A DNA stretch of 64,000 nucleotides from Betaproteobacteria bacterium. GTDB taxonomy: Bacteria > Pseudomonadota > Gammaproteobacteria > Burkholderiales > Burkholderiaceae_A. The stretch's first letter is position 1. Each line of letters starts with the position of its first letter. Under the pieces are notes generated by a model. It ran no database searches. It saw only the letters and a list, made by a program, of their open reading frames with translations, and had not been told where the DNA came from. A program made the position numbers and the translations under genes. The stretch covers positions 109,171 to 173,170 of the forward strand of contig JAOINB010000001.1 in assembly GCA_028139135.1 (NCBI GenBank). The letters are read 5' to 3'. Shown in pieces: positions 1 through 8,900 of the stretch.

Positions 1-318
1 CGCTTCTTGAAAAAAATCAGACTTCTCCTTGAGCGAATCTACTTTTGTTTTATACATTACCAGCTCTTTTTCAAGTAACTGATTCTCCTTTTGGCTGTCT
101 CGCAAATTGCTCTCTAACAGCTCAATATTAGCCTCTAAGGCATCCATTTGTTCAATCTTTTCCTTGAATCGTTCAAGCTCAAAATTTAAATTAGTTAGCT
201 CCCGATCTTTTAACTGCAATTTACTGTACAGCTTAAAACCAACAAAAACAGACCCTATAGCAAGAATTAAAAATACTATGCCGTAAAATAAGCCAATCGA
301 GTATATGTCAGGCGTCAT
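1..318 (-). CDS. rmuC: DNA recombination protein RmuC-like, N-terminal part (cut by window edge)
   Basis: Only the first 106 codons lie in the window; the rest continues beyond base 1. The protein starts MTPDIYSIGLFYG, with one hydrophobic segment at about residues 6-28. A long heptad-like, Glu/Lys/Leu-rich stretch predicted to be coiled coil follows from about residue 32. An N-terminal anchor followed by a coiled coil is the usual start of RmuC, a nuclease-fold protein thought to limit recombination at inverted repeats. The nuclease domain is outside the window, so the name rests on architecture only; another membrane-anchored coiled-coil protein is possible. It is divergent from metZ, with 114 bp between the two starts. 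Confidence 0.5.
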   Translation of the reverse strand, partial: MTPDIYSIGLFYGIVFLILAIGSVFVGFKLYSKLQLKDRELTNLNFELERFKEKIEQMDALEANIELLESNLRDSQKENQLLEKELVMYKTKVDSLKEKSDFFQEA

Positions 319-357
319 AACTTTAAGTTAAAATATAGTGTCTTTATCATACCGTAT

Positions 358-418
358 ACTTATAAGATAATGAGAGTTATCAAAGAAACTTATAAGATGG
401 GTAACTATGAATGAGAGT
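358..418. promoter_or_regulatory. Repeated elements in the rmuC/metZ divergent promoter region
   Basis: The 11-mer ACTTATAAGAT occurs at 358-368 and again at 388-398, exactly 30 bp apart. It contains the 8-bp palindrome CTTATAAG. A second 9-mer, AATGAGAGT, occurs at 369-377 and 410-418. Two copies of a palindromic core spaced about three helical turns apart would suit a regulator binding one face of the DNA. The role is inferred; no known operator was recognised. Confidence 0.35.
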
Positions 419-432
419 AAATAACTTTTACC

Positions 433-1629
433 ATGACATCTAAAGGAACCAAGAAGAATTCGTTCGCAACCAAAGCAGTTCGTCATGGGACAACTCGATC
501 TGTTTTTGGGGAGCATTCGGAAGCAATTTTTCAAACCTCCAGCTTTGTTTTCAATACTGCTGAAGAGGCTGCTCAGAGATTCTCTGGAGATCAAGATGGG
601 CCAATCTATTCGAGATTCTCTAATCCTAACACTGAAATGTTTGAAGAAAGACTGGCCTCTCTTGAAAACGCAGAAGCCAGCTGTGCAACCTCGACTGGTA
701 TGAGCGCTATAATGCTGACGTGCCTCACTTTTTTAAAATCTGGAGATCGTATACTAGCTACACCAAGTTTATTTGGAGCAACTATCCAGGCATTTGAAAC
801 TGTGGTGAAAAAATTTAATATTGGAATAGACTACGCCCGTTTAACAGATAACACTGATTGGAAAGCTAAATTAAAATCACGTACGAGACTGATATTTCTT
901 GAATCTCCATCGAACCCTTTAAATGAGATTGCTGATTTAAAAAAAATATCGGAGCTCTCTTCTAAGGCTGGGATTATCTCAGTCGTAGACAACTGTATTT
1001 GTACCCCTTCTTTGCAAAACCCTTTAGATTTTGGCATTGATCTATCGCTACATTCTGCAACTAAATTTATTGATGGTCAGGGAAGATCGTTAGGGGGCAT
1101 TATCGCCGGGAATAAAAATTTGATTGGAGAACTGAAGAAAACCATGCGCTTTTGTGGTTTCAGCTTGAGTCCCTTTAATAGTTGGCTTTTATTTAAGTCT
1201 CTGGAAACCCTCGATGTGAGGATGAACCAACACTCAAAATCAGCAAAAAAAATCGCGGGATGGCTATCTAAGGACAAAAGAGTTAATGCAGTTTACTATC
1301 CAGGCCTTACTTCTCACCCTCAATACGAACTGGCTATGTCCCAGCAGAAATCTGGAGGAGCATTAGTCTCGTTCGAAATAAAGGACCCAACAGACGAATC
1401 AGCTCAGGCTAGGGCGTGGAAAATTATTGACAATTTGACATTATTTTCCAGGACGGGCAATTTAGGTGATACACGTTCCACCGTGACTCACCCTGCAACA
1501 ACAACCCACGCAAAAGTTGAAAGCAAAACAAAAAAGCTTGCCGGCATAACCGACGGCTTAATAAGACTATCTATTGGTTTAGAGGATTACGAGGACCTTA
1601 TCCTAGATTTAAATGAAGCGATGAGTTAG
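433..1629 (+). CDS. metZ: O-succinylhomoserine sulfhydrylase (MetZ)
   Basis: A cytosolic PLP enzyme of the Cys/Met metabolism family that makes homocysteine directly from O-succinylhomoserine and sulfide for methionine synthesis. At 398 residues it has the normal family length. The family signatures are visible: YSRFSNPNT near residue 60, the S-x-T-G-M-S-A segment at 87-92, and the PLP-binding lysine K211 in SLHSATKFIDGQGR. The C-terminal block GDTRSTVTHPATTTH is characteristic. The ATG start has no strong ribosome site. Cystathionine gamma-synthase is the main alternative, but the FIDGQGR segment after the PLP lysine is typical of MetZ. An AI-2E-type gene follows after 2 bp. Confidence 0.9.
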   Translation: MTSKGTKKNSFATKAVRHGTTRSVFGEHSEAIFQTSSFVFNTAEEAAQRFSGDQDGPIYSRFSNPNTEMFEERLASLENAEASCATSTGMSAIMLTCLTFLKSGDRILATPSLFGATIQAFETVVKKFNIGIDYARLTDNTDWKAKLKSRTRLIFLESPSNPLNEIADLKKISELSSKAGIISVVDNCICTPSLQNPLDFGIDLSLHSATKFIDGQGRSLGGIIAGNKNLIGELKKTMRFCGFSLSPFNSWLLFKSLETLDVRMNQHSKSAKKIAGWLSKDKRVNAVYYPGLTSHPQYELAMSQQKSGGALVSFEIKDPTDESAQARAWKIIDNLTLFSRTGNLGDTRSTVTHPATTTHAKVESKTKKLAGITDGLIRLSIGLEDYEDLILDLNEAMS

Positions 1630-1631
1630 GA

Positions 1632-2597
1632 ATGGATATTATTCTATTGTTTTTTTCTGCGTTTTTTTTTGCATACCTTTTGGAACCATTATGTTCTAGG
1701 ACTGAGATAGTATGCAACTCCCGTGCTATCGCAAGCCTACTAGCTATTGTTTTCGCCCTCCTTATGGTAACGATTCTTGCCCTGGTATTACTTCCGCTTA
1801 TCGAGTCTGAATTCCAAAAACTTAGGGAAAGGTTACCCTTAATGATTTCTGTCGCGCACAGTCATTTGATGCATCATTTAAATGAGCTAAATCTCATCGG
1901 CAAAGCGGATTTAATCGAGGATGTGAAAAGCAAGGTATTGGAGCTTGCAAGTAATTATAAAGAAAAAATTTCTGGATATGCTTTGAGCTTTATTTTAGGA
2001 GGAACAAATATTATCCTCGATGCCATAGGGTGGCTCGTAATAGTACCTGTTACAGTATTTTATTTATTAAAAGATTGGGGCAAAATATTTTCGAACTGCA
2101 AACAAATTCTGCCACTCAGACTAAAAAATATTGCTACTGCAGTCGCCTCAGAAACCGATAAAAAGCTAAAGCTTTATTTGAAGGGCCAATTCTATACGAT
2201 ATGTACGATGGCTATTTTTTACTCAATAGCTCTTTTTATAGCTGGTTATGAAAACTGGCTTTCAATCGGCATACTATCTGGGTTACTACTAATACTTCCT
2301 TATGTGGGCTTTGTAATTTCTATGCTTATCTCCTTGCTTGCAGGGATTTTAGACCTTGGATTTGTTCAAGGAGCAATCGCAACGATACTTGTTTTTTCTA
2401 TTGGTCAATTCATTGAGGGATTTTTATTAACACCAAAACTTGTCGGTGATACAGTTGGGCTTCACCCACTGGCAGTTATTTTCTCCCTTCTAATTTTTGG
2501 CTCAATCCTTGGGTTTACTGGCTTGTTGATTGCAATACCTATAACAGCCATTATTAGTAGTCTATCCGCTCAGGCTTTGAGGTCAGATTTTTCATAA
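1632..2597 (+). CDS. AI-2E/PerM family membrane protein, short N-terminus
   Basis: A polytopic inner-membrane protein of the AI-2E transporter (PerM/YhhT) family, with an N-terminal helix pair, a soluble insert at about residues 60-125, and then several helices. The late segment QFIEGFLLTPKLVGDTVGLHP is the family signature. At 321 residues it is shorter than the usual 340-360, and it opens inside what is normally the first hairpin (FFFAYLLEPL). The reading frame upstream closes at the TGA at 1614, so no longer start is available. Family members transport varied substrates, including Na+/H+ exchange, so the substrate is unknown. It is probably co-transcribed with metZ. Confidence 0.8.
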   Translation: MDIILLFFSAFFFAYLLEPLCSRTEIVCNSRAIASLLAIVFALLMVTILALVLLPLIESEFQKLRERLPLMISVAHSHLMHHLNELNLIGKADLIEDVKSKVLELASNYKEKISGYALSFILGGTNIILDAIGWLVIVPVTVFYLLKDWGKIFSNCKQILPLRLKNIATAVASETDKKLKLYLKGQFYTICTMAIFYSIALFIAGYENWLSIGILSGLLLILPYVGFVISMLISLLAGILDLGFVQGAIATILVFSIGQFIEGFLLTPKLVGDTVGLHPLAVIFSLLIFGSILGFTGLLIAIPITAIISSLSAQALRSDFS

Positions 2598-2599
2598 AG

Positions 2600-2989
2600 C
2601 TATTTGTTTTTACACACGAAATCGAAAACCCTACTTAGACTATCAGATGCTTTGATTTTTTTCCATTTTGAAGGCTCATCATTTAACGAAATAATTTTTC
2701 CGACGCCCATCTCTCCAGCGACCCTATCGACTGCTAAAGTGCGAAACATCCTTTTCTTACAGTCATAATCGGATCGAATTCGTAGACTCGTAGCGCCGTC
2801 ATTTCTGGCAATCTTATACTCGTGCAACTCTTTTGCCATCTTTCGATCAGTTAAATAAGGAATTATCAAATCTGTCTCTATAAAAACACTGCGTTTGTCG
2901 TCTGAAATCAGCTCAAGCCATTCAGCATTAACATGGGTAGTCGTTAAGAAAAACAAAACTATTACGAAATTCGATCGAAGATTTCTCAT
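2600..2989 (-). CDS. Adhesin_E-like exported protein 1
   Basis: A 129-residue protein with a signal peptide (about residues 1-22, cleavage likely after VNA) and a mature domain of about 105 residues starting EWLELISDDK. The layout resembles the surface-adhesin E family: an N-terminal Trp, a yI-D/E-T-D-like strand, a YDCKKRMFRTLA strand, a central MGVGKI turn and a C-terminal Cys (FDFVCKNK). Two Cys in the mature part could form a disulfide. Haemophilus protein E binds host matrix proteins, but most environmental members have no known role. It is last in a minus-strand cluster of four small genes. Confidence 0.6.
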   Translation of the reverse strand: MRNLRSNFVIVLFFLTTTHVNAEWLELISDDKRSVFIETDLIIPYLTDRKMAKELHEYKIARNDGATSLRIRSDYDCKKRMFRTLAVDRVAGEMGVGKIISLNDEPSKWKKIKASDSLSRVFDFVCKNK

Positions 2990-3013
2990 ACCTACCCCTT
3001 TTTTCCGATAATA

Positions 3014-3385
3014 CTAGTTACATACTTTAGAAATAAGTTCCGCACCAACCGATTTGGGCAACGGTTCAGTCCACGAGGACTGAGTTATTCCTCCTAATAG
3101 GACAATGCCTTCCCCCATATGTTCCGAATGGCTTGTAGAATAAATTATTCTACGCTCCCCAGTTTGACAATTAATTTTATTTAATATTCGCCGAGATTTT
3201 ACCCCTCTTTTGTCTTCAGTATTGAAATCCTGTAACTGCCAAACGAAATAATATAACTCTTTCTTTTCGTGACTTTCCGAATCTAAATAAACATTACCAA
3301 GATAACTTTCGGACAATAATTTCCATTGAGCTAGCGAAAAAACAGGCCAACAAGTAATAATTAAAAGGAGTGTTCGGACCTGCAA
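3014..3385 (-). CDS. Adhesin_E-like exported protein 2
   Basis: About 123 residues, with a signal peptide (QVRTLLLIITCWPVFSLA) and mature start QWKLLSESYLG. It has the same fold pattern as its neighbour: VWQLQDFN, SRRILNKINC, a MGEGIV turn and a terminal Cys. I chose the TTG at 3385 because GGAGG lies five bases before it. A GTG at 3397 is an alternative that adds four residues including two acidic ones, which fits a signal peptide poorly. The 5' end overlaps the end of the Cys-rich gene by 25 bp, so translation is likely coupled. Confidence 0.55.
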   Translation of the reverse strand: MQVRTLLLIITCWPVFSLAQWKLLSESYLGNVYLDSESHEKKELYYFVWQLQDFNTEDKRGVKSRRILNKINCQTGERRIIYSTSHSEHMGEGIVLLGGITQSSWTEPLPKSVGAELISKVCN

Positions 3386-3705
3386 ATTGTCCTCCACACC
3401 ATTTTATTAGTCTGTGGATTTAAAACATGTCTTTGCTGACAATCGGACATCTTCATTCTCAATGGGGGTGGGTAAGTCCGTTTACTTTTTGGAATAAAAC
3501 TTTTTTGTGTCTGTGCGCACACCCCAGGAGCGCAAAATGGGGTAAATTTGGGAGGGCTACTGCAAGCCAACCTGACGGAGCCTCCAGAGCAAACGCATCT
3601 ACACGAGGCGTGAGTAAAGTCCATGAAACCACAAAGAGCAACCATCCAAAAAATCATAATACCCTTTGGTACATATTTAAAATGACTCTTACTCACCGAT
3701 TTCAT
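3361..3705 (-). CDS. Small Cys-rich exported protein, unknown function
   Basis: 114 residues. A basic N-terminus and hydrophobic core (GIMIFWMVALCGFMDFTHA) look like a signal peptide cleaved near residue 33. The mature part begins with clustered Cys (SCRCVCSGG) and has further Cys at CSSPP, FCAPGVC, DCQQR and TICRS, nine in all, so several disulfides are likely if it is periplasmic or secreted. I do not recognise a family. Its ATG shares one base with the stop of the upstream Adhesin_E-like gene (TAATG), and its end overlaps the next one. This supports it as a real, co-expressed gene. Confidence 0.5.
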   Translation of the reverse strand: MKSVSKSHFKYVPKGIMIFWMVALCGFMDFTHASCRCVCSGGSVRLACSSPPKFTPFCAPGVCAQTQKSFIPKSKRTYPPPLRMKMSDCQQRHVLNPQTNKMVWRTICRSEHSF

Positions 3706-4229
3706 TAGGTATCTGTCTTTGGCTGCACTGAGTTATTTGAACTAGCTGACTGGTCATTTTTATTCCCCTCTAAAGGCTCAGAAGAATCGTTCAATTCTTT
3801 TCCCCCTTCCGATATCGTTGGAGTTGAGCCATCAGAGGCTTGTTCCCGTGGGGGAGAAGGAGGAGGAGGAGGAGGAGGAGGCAATGCTGATGTCTTCCCC
3901 ACTGGCCGTTTTAAAGCACTTGCGACCTGAAATACTACAGCCGCAGTCGTGTTGGGGACAACCATAGTCCATTTTCCGGGAGTCTGATCAGACTTGAGAG
4001 TCACACCTGCCCCCATAGATTCTCCATGAAAACTGAAGGATAGTACCCTCCTTCTCTCGTTTTTTGAATCGTATTCTACCAAAACTCGTCGCGACTTCTC
4101 CTCCAAAGGCCCTTTTGCCTTTAAATCCTGCAATTCCCAGACTCTAATGAGGCTACCTTCTTTCTTTATTGAGTCACGGTCTATGTAAAAAACTGTTCCA
4201 TCAGCACCCTCAGTTGCTTTCATCCACAT
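3705..4229 (-). CDS. Adhesin_E-like protein with no signal peptide and a proline-rich tail
   Basis: 174 residues. Residues 1-105 match the Adhesin_E pattern (WMKATEGADGTVFYIDRDSI, VWELQDLK, SRRVLVEYDS, ESMGAGVTL, SPGKW-like PGKWTMV). The protein begins at the point where its paralogues' mature domains begin, and no signal peptide precedes it. Upstream the frame stays open for only about 14 codons, with no start, through two A-runs. An AAGGA site eight bases before the ATG supports the start chosen. The tail (about 115-174) has eight consecutive prolines followed by a Ser/Asn/Glu-rich low-complexity region. The N-terminal truncation may be an old frameshift or a real cytoplasmic variant. Confidence 0.5.
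   Translation of the reverse strand: MWMKATEGADGTVFYIDRDSIKKEGSLIRVWELQDLKAKGPLEEKSRRVLVEYDSKNERRRVLSFSFHGESMGAGVTLKSDQTPGKWTMVVPNTTAAVVFQVASALKRPVGKTSALPPPPPPPPSPPREQASDGSTPTISEGGKELNDSSEPLEGNKNDQSASSNNSVQPKTDT
3858..3881. repeat. Trinucleotide repeat (AGG)8, coding for eight prolines
   Basis: Eight perfect AGG units on the plus strand, read as CCT (Pro) on the minus strand inside the Adhesin_E-like gene. Changes in copy number would lengthen or shorten the proline linker without shifting the frame. Confidence 0.85.
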
Positions 4230-4305
4230 TTTTTTTCCTTTTTTTTTCGTAGTTTAGCTAATATATAGGGCTAGAGCAAAAACTGTTCCTAAATTGGGGA
4301 GAATA

Positions 4306-4800
4306 ATGGTTTTAGGTTGGTTCAACGACGGGGAAAACACAAAGAAAGACGAAAGTGAAGTTGCAAAGAGTGAGTTTGAATCAGCGTGCGCGGAAACACA
4401 CGAGGACAAAAAAAGCAGAGCCAATAGAATAAAGATCGGACTTAGGTGCAGAGCGGTTATTGACACACTTTTCATAGAAGGGGCAAAAGAGTTTGAAAAG
4501 TTTCATAAAGAAAAGCTTGAAGCCTTATGGGAGGAAAAAACTCCTCCTAAAGAGCCCAAACCAAATAATTACCAAATAATTAAAAGTTCCCAGGGAGACG
4601 TTGTTGGATATATCCCAATGGAGTACGCCCAGTCGGTTTATGACATAGCTTCAGAATTTCAAAAGAAAGATATTTCCAAAGAACACGCCATTAACTTAAC
4701 ACAGATAGTCGCAGATAATATTTGTAATATGCTCAGCCTAGAAACCTCTTTTAATGTTTTAGATTTCTTAAGAGATGAACAAAAAGACAAAAAAGATTGA
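4306..4800 (+). CDS. Unknown soluble protein, highly charged
   Basis: 164 residues from the ATG at 4306, which has a GGGGAGA ribosome site just upstream; a TTG at 4294 in the same frame is less likely. There is no signal peptide or membrane segment. The N-terminal half is Lys/Glu-rich and probably helical (residues 15-95, including EFEKFHKEKLEALWEE). The C-terminal half contains SQGDVVGYIPMEYAQSVYDIASEF and a helical LTQIVADNICNMLSLE segment. No family was recognised. It stands alone on the plus strand between the Adhesin_E-like cluster and an RND pair. Confidence 0.5.
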   Translation: MVLGWFNDGENTKKDESEVAKSEFESACAETHEDKKSRANRIKIGLRCRAVIDTLFIEGAKEFEKFHKEKLEALWEEKTPPKEPKPNNYQIIKSSQGDVVGYIPMEYAQSVYDIASEFQKKDISKEHAINLTQIVADNICNMLSLETSFNVLDFLRDEQKDKKD

Positions 4801-4899
4801 TCTAAAAATAATGAATGGCTAGGCAAGAATTAACTAGGACTTACTGTAAAAATTCACCCGTTTTCGTGGAGTGATTGTTTTAACATTAAAAGCTTCCAA

Positions 4900-5928
4900 A
4901 TGATAAAACGCCTACTGATTATCCAATCTATCATTATAATATTATTGGTTTTTTTATTAACCATATACGCCAGGGACGAATTCCACGACCTAGACCTAGA
5001 CCTAGACCAACTAGAAAACGAATCTTTTGTTCTGAATGGTAACAGGCTTAGCTTGAGTGAAGCGACACAAAACCTTATAGGGTTAAAACTGCAAAAAGTT
5101 AATTCAAAAGTCTACGCGTTCAATCGTGAGTTGCCTGGAATGATTATGCCCGTCACTGAGCTAATAGAGGCTCAACGAGATACAAAAATATTAGACCTGG
5201 CAATTGCCGAGACTTCTTCCCGACTAAACCAGAGAAAACAAGACCTTGAAAGAATACTAAATCTTTTCAAAGCAGGAAAGAAAGCATCCTCCAGACAACT
5301 TGAACTAGCTGAATTAGAGGTTGTAGAAAATGAAAAAGTTTTGAAAGAACTAATCGAAAAAAAAGAATTCCTCAAACTAAAAATTATGGCTACATGGCCA
5401 AAAAACATTTCTGAGATGTTAGGCTCCAAAAATCAAAACTTAACATCAATTCTAAATAAAAAAACACAAATAGCTCGTTTTGCAATCCGAGAAAAAATAC
5501 AAATCAAGAATGTAAAATGGTGGATTAATAAAGTCGGAGAGAAATCAAAAAATCGAATAGAAGCACGATTGATGGGCAATGCCGGTTCAACAGTAATCGG
5601 TGACATTGGAGAAGCATGGTTAGTAGAATCAAAATCACTTAACTTACCATCTAACTCGCCTGTACTTGTAATTGCTGAATCATCTGAAAAATTGGACGGA
5701 GTAGAAATCCCAACCGATTCCGTTGTAAGATATGCCGGAAAATCTTGGATTTATCTGCAAACCCAAAGTAACGAATTCGAAAGGAAAAATATCTCAGAAA
5801 ATTTTCCAACCAGTGCTGGATTTTTTACCACCGAAATATCCAAAGACGAAGTCATTGTAACTGAAGGTGCTCAAACACTACTTTCAGAAGAACTCAAACA
5901 TCTTATTACCAATGAAAATGAAGACTGA
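4900..5928 (+). CDS. Divergent RND efflux periplasmic adaptor (HlyD/CusB type)
   Basis: 342 residues with an N-terminal membrane anchor (about 5-25) and then a DLDLDLDQLE acidic stretch. A long helical hairpin at about 85-160 (EAQRDTKILDLAIAETSSRLNQRK then ELAELEVVENEKVLKELIEKKEF) is typical of membrane-fusion proteins. Beta-barrel-like and membrane-proximal segments follow (LPSNSPVLVIAESSEKLDGVEIPTDSVV). It sits 3 bp upstream of an RND pump, which supports the assignment. The lipoyl half-motifs are weak, and no His/Met-rich metal-binding N-terminus is seen. No TolC-type outer-membrane factor is encoded next to it. Confidence 0.65.
   Translation: MIKRLLIIQSIIIILLVFLLTIYARDEFHDLDLDLDQLENESFVLNGNRLSLSEATQNLIGLKLQKVNSKVYAFNRELPGMIMPVTELIEAQRDTKILDLAIAETSSRLNQRKQDLERILNLFKAGKKASSRQLELAELEVVENEKVLKELIEKKEFLKLKIMATWPKNISEMLGSKNQNLTSILNKKTQIARFAIREKIQIKNVKWWINKVGEKSKNRIEARLMGNAGSTVIGDIGEAWLVESKSLNLPSNSPVLVIAESSEKLDGVEIPTDSVVRYAGKSWIYLQTQSNEFERKNISENFPTSAGFFTTEISKDEVIVTEGAQTLLSEELKHLITNENED
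4987..5008. repeat. Hexanucleotide tandem repeat (GACCTA)x3 plus GACC in the adaptor gene
   Basis: Three perfect GACCTA units and a partial fourth encode alternating Asp-Leu just after the membrane anchor. Because the unit is six bases long, slippage would add or remove Asp-Leu pairs in frame. Confidence 0.8.
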
Positions 5929-5931
5929 TTA

Positions 5932-8900
5932 ATGATAGAGAATTTGGTAAGGTTTTGCGTTAAAAGATCAGGTAGTGTCGTAATAGTTGGGTTAATTGTA
6001 TTTGGTTTAGGGATATACCTTTTAGAAACTGCCAGATTAGATGTTTTCCCAGAATTTGCACCACCTCAAGTTGTAATACAGACTGAAGCTCCTGGTTTTA
6101 GCTCGGAAAACAGCGAATTACTTGTTACCAAACCAATCGAAAAATCTTTAGCTGGTTTGCCTGGATTAGAAAAAATACGATCTCAATCATCTCCGGGCCT
6201 TTCAGTAATAACAGCGATTTTTGATGAATCACAAACTATTTTTCTCAGTAGGCAATTAGTAGCTGAGAGACTATCCCTACTGTCAGAAAGCTTACCGGCA
6301 AACGTTGCCAACCCAAAAATAACCCCTCTAACCTCTTCTGCAAGCTCTCTTTTAGGAATCGGAGTTACATCTGTAACCAAGAATCTTATGGAACAGCTGG
6401 AAATAGTCGAGCAGCAAATTGTACCTTTGCTCATGGAAACAGAGGGAGTTGCAGATGTACATGTTTTTGGAGGTCACGATAGAGAAAGACAAATAAGAAT
6501 TAGAGCAGAGGATCTTTTTAACTCTAACCTTCATCTTGAAGATCTTGAGGAGAAGCTAACAAGGGAACTTGCTCTTCGTGCTAATGGATTTTCCGAAAAC
6601 CGCAACCAAAGGAGTGAGATACTATTCAATTCTCAACCAATAACCTTAGAACAGCTAAGATCCCTTGTTTTAGACTCAATTGACCAACGTCCTATAAAAG
6701 TCTCGGATATAGCTTCTGTTGAAGATAGTCACGCTCCCCTGATAAGTACGGCTCGGATTAACCAAACACCAGGCATTTTTTTGATGATTCAAAGCCAGCC
6801 GTTTATTGATTCGCTAAATGTGACAAAAAAATTAGAACAAAAACTTGGACAAATAGAACAGAGTTTAGCTATTGCTGGAATCACTCTGCACTACGACCTT
6901 TTTAGACCCGCAAATTTTATAAACGAAGCATTATCTAATATTCAAAAGGATGTCCTTATAGGAGCCTTCCTTGTCTTAATCGTACTGTTCCTTTTCTTGT
7001 TTAATGCAAGATGCGCTCTTATCTCTGCTATTGCAATACCTCTCTCACTTTTATCCTCCATTATTATTCTGGTGAGTCAAGATCTCACATTAAATATAAT
7101 GGTTTTGGGAGGACTCGTAATTGCGCTTGGAGAGGTAGTAGATGATGCGATTATTGATACTGAGAATATTTTTAGAAGATTAAGAGAAAATAAAAAGAAG
7201 AAAAACCCTGATTCTCCTTTGAAGATTATTGTGAATGCTTCTATGGAGGTCAGACATTCTATAATCTATGCCACTTTAATTGTAATCATAGCCTTCTCAC
7301 CTCTACTTTTTCTCCCAGGTATTGCAGGAAGACTTTTCGAACCTTTGGGTCTTGCATATATTTACGCTTTAGGTGCAAGTTTGCTAGTGGCTCTTACAAT
7401 AACTCCAGCTCTTTGCGCTGTTCTTCTATCTAGAGAAAAATATCTTGATACGAAAGACTCTCCAATTGTATTAAGACTCAAGCAAAAATATTTAACGTTA
7501 ATACGTAAAATTCAAAAGTATCCCTCTGCAATTTCTTTATTCGTAATCTTTTTTGTCTCCCTGGGCTTGGCGATTATTCCCTTATTTAAGATGGAATTTA
7601 TTCCAGAATTACGCGAGGGTCATTATACAATGCACATGGCGGGGATACCTGGGACTTCTCATATAGAAATGAATAGAGTTGGAAAGCTGATTACCGAAAA
7701 AATAAATAGTATTGAAAATGTAAAATCTGTCGTTCAGTGGGTTGGTAGAGCAGAAAATGGAGCGGATACATTTGGAATGAATTACAGTGAAATCCAAATT
7801 GAAGTAGGTCCTTTATCTGGCAAGGATCAAGAGAATACACTTGAGAAGATTAAAGCGACATTGACTACCTTGCCGGGATTTGAAGGTGCGTCTGTTCCAG
7901 GTTTTACTTTTGGTATTCATACTTTTTTAGCTGAGAGAATTGAAGAAACAGCCAGTGGGTATGCCGCGGAATTTGTAATTGAAGTGACAGGGCTTGATTT
8001 AGAAAATATTAATAGCGACGCAAAAAAAATAACAGAAATTATTACCTCAATTCCAGGAGCTAAAGCCGTACAGATGGTTACGCCAACTGGAATACCTCAA
8101 ATTAAAATTGAAATCTTGTGGGATCGAATGGCTGCTTTTGGCATTACTCCAGATGAAATAAATAGAGTTATTACCGCGATTTTTCGAGGCATTCATGTTG
8201 GAGAACTTGTCATTGAAGAAAACACGATTCCTGTTGTTTTAACTTTCGCTGGAAATATGAAAAATTCTATAAATAAATTAAAACAACTTTCTTTACGTTC
8301 TAAAAATGGACAAGCTTTCAAATTAAGTGACGTTACCAATATTTATTTTGATACCGGAAAATCCAAAATTCTTCGTAGCGGTGGAAAGCGAATTCAAGCA
8401 ATCACTGCTAATATCGAAGGGCGAGATATTTTTGACTTCAAAAAAGAAGTTAATGCTCGTATTGATAAAGAGATAACTTTCTTTCCAGGAAACTACTACA
8501 CCATTTTAGGTTCCGCAACGGAGTCCAGCCAAAGCACATCTGCGCTTATTCGCAACGCCATCATCGCGCTCTTTTTTGTAACTCTTATTTTACGAGTTGC
8601 TTTAAACTCAAATATTAACTTACTAATAGTGTTAGCCAATCTTCCTTTTTGTTTGATTGGTGGCGTTATTGCAATTGTTTTTACAGGAGGATGGTTATCA
8701 ATCGGTTCCATCGTAGGATTTGTAACGTTATTTGGAATAACAATAAGAAACTCAATAATGCTTACATCGCATTATCAGCATTTGGTAAAAAATGAAAATT
8801 TACCGTGGAATTTTTCTACAGCTGCCTTAGGTGCTTCCCAACGGTTACCGTCTATCCTAATGACTGCTATAGTTACTGCACTCGGATTACTTCCACTGAT

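Noticed and set aside
319-432. Considered a SAM-type riboswitch before metZ
   Set aside because: No conserved riboswitch stems could be traced; only short repeats are seen.
3427-3708. 93-codon open frame on the plus strand, antisense to the Cys-rich gene
   Set aside because: The minus-strand gene has a signal peptide and coupled start and stop junctions; the plus frame has neither.
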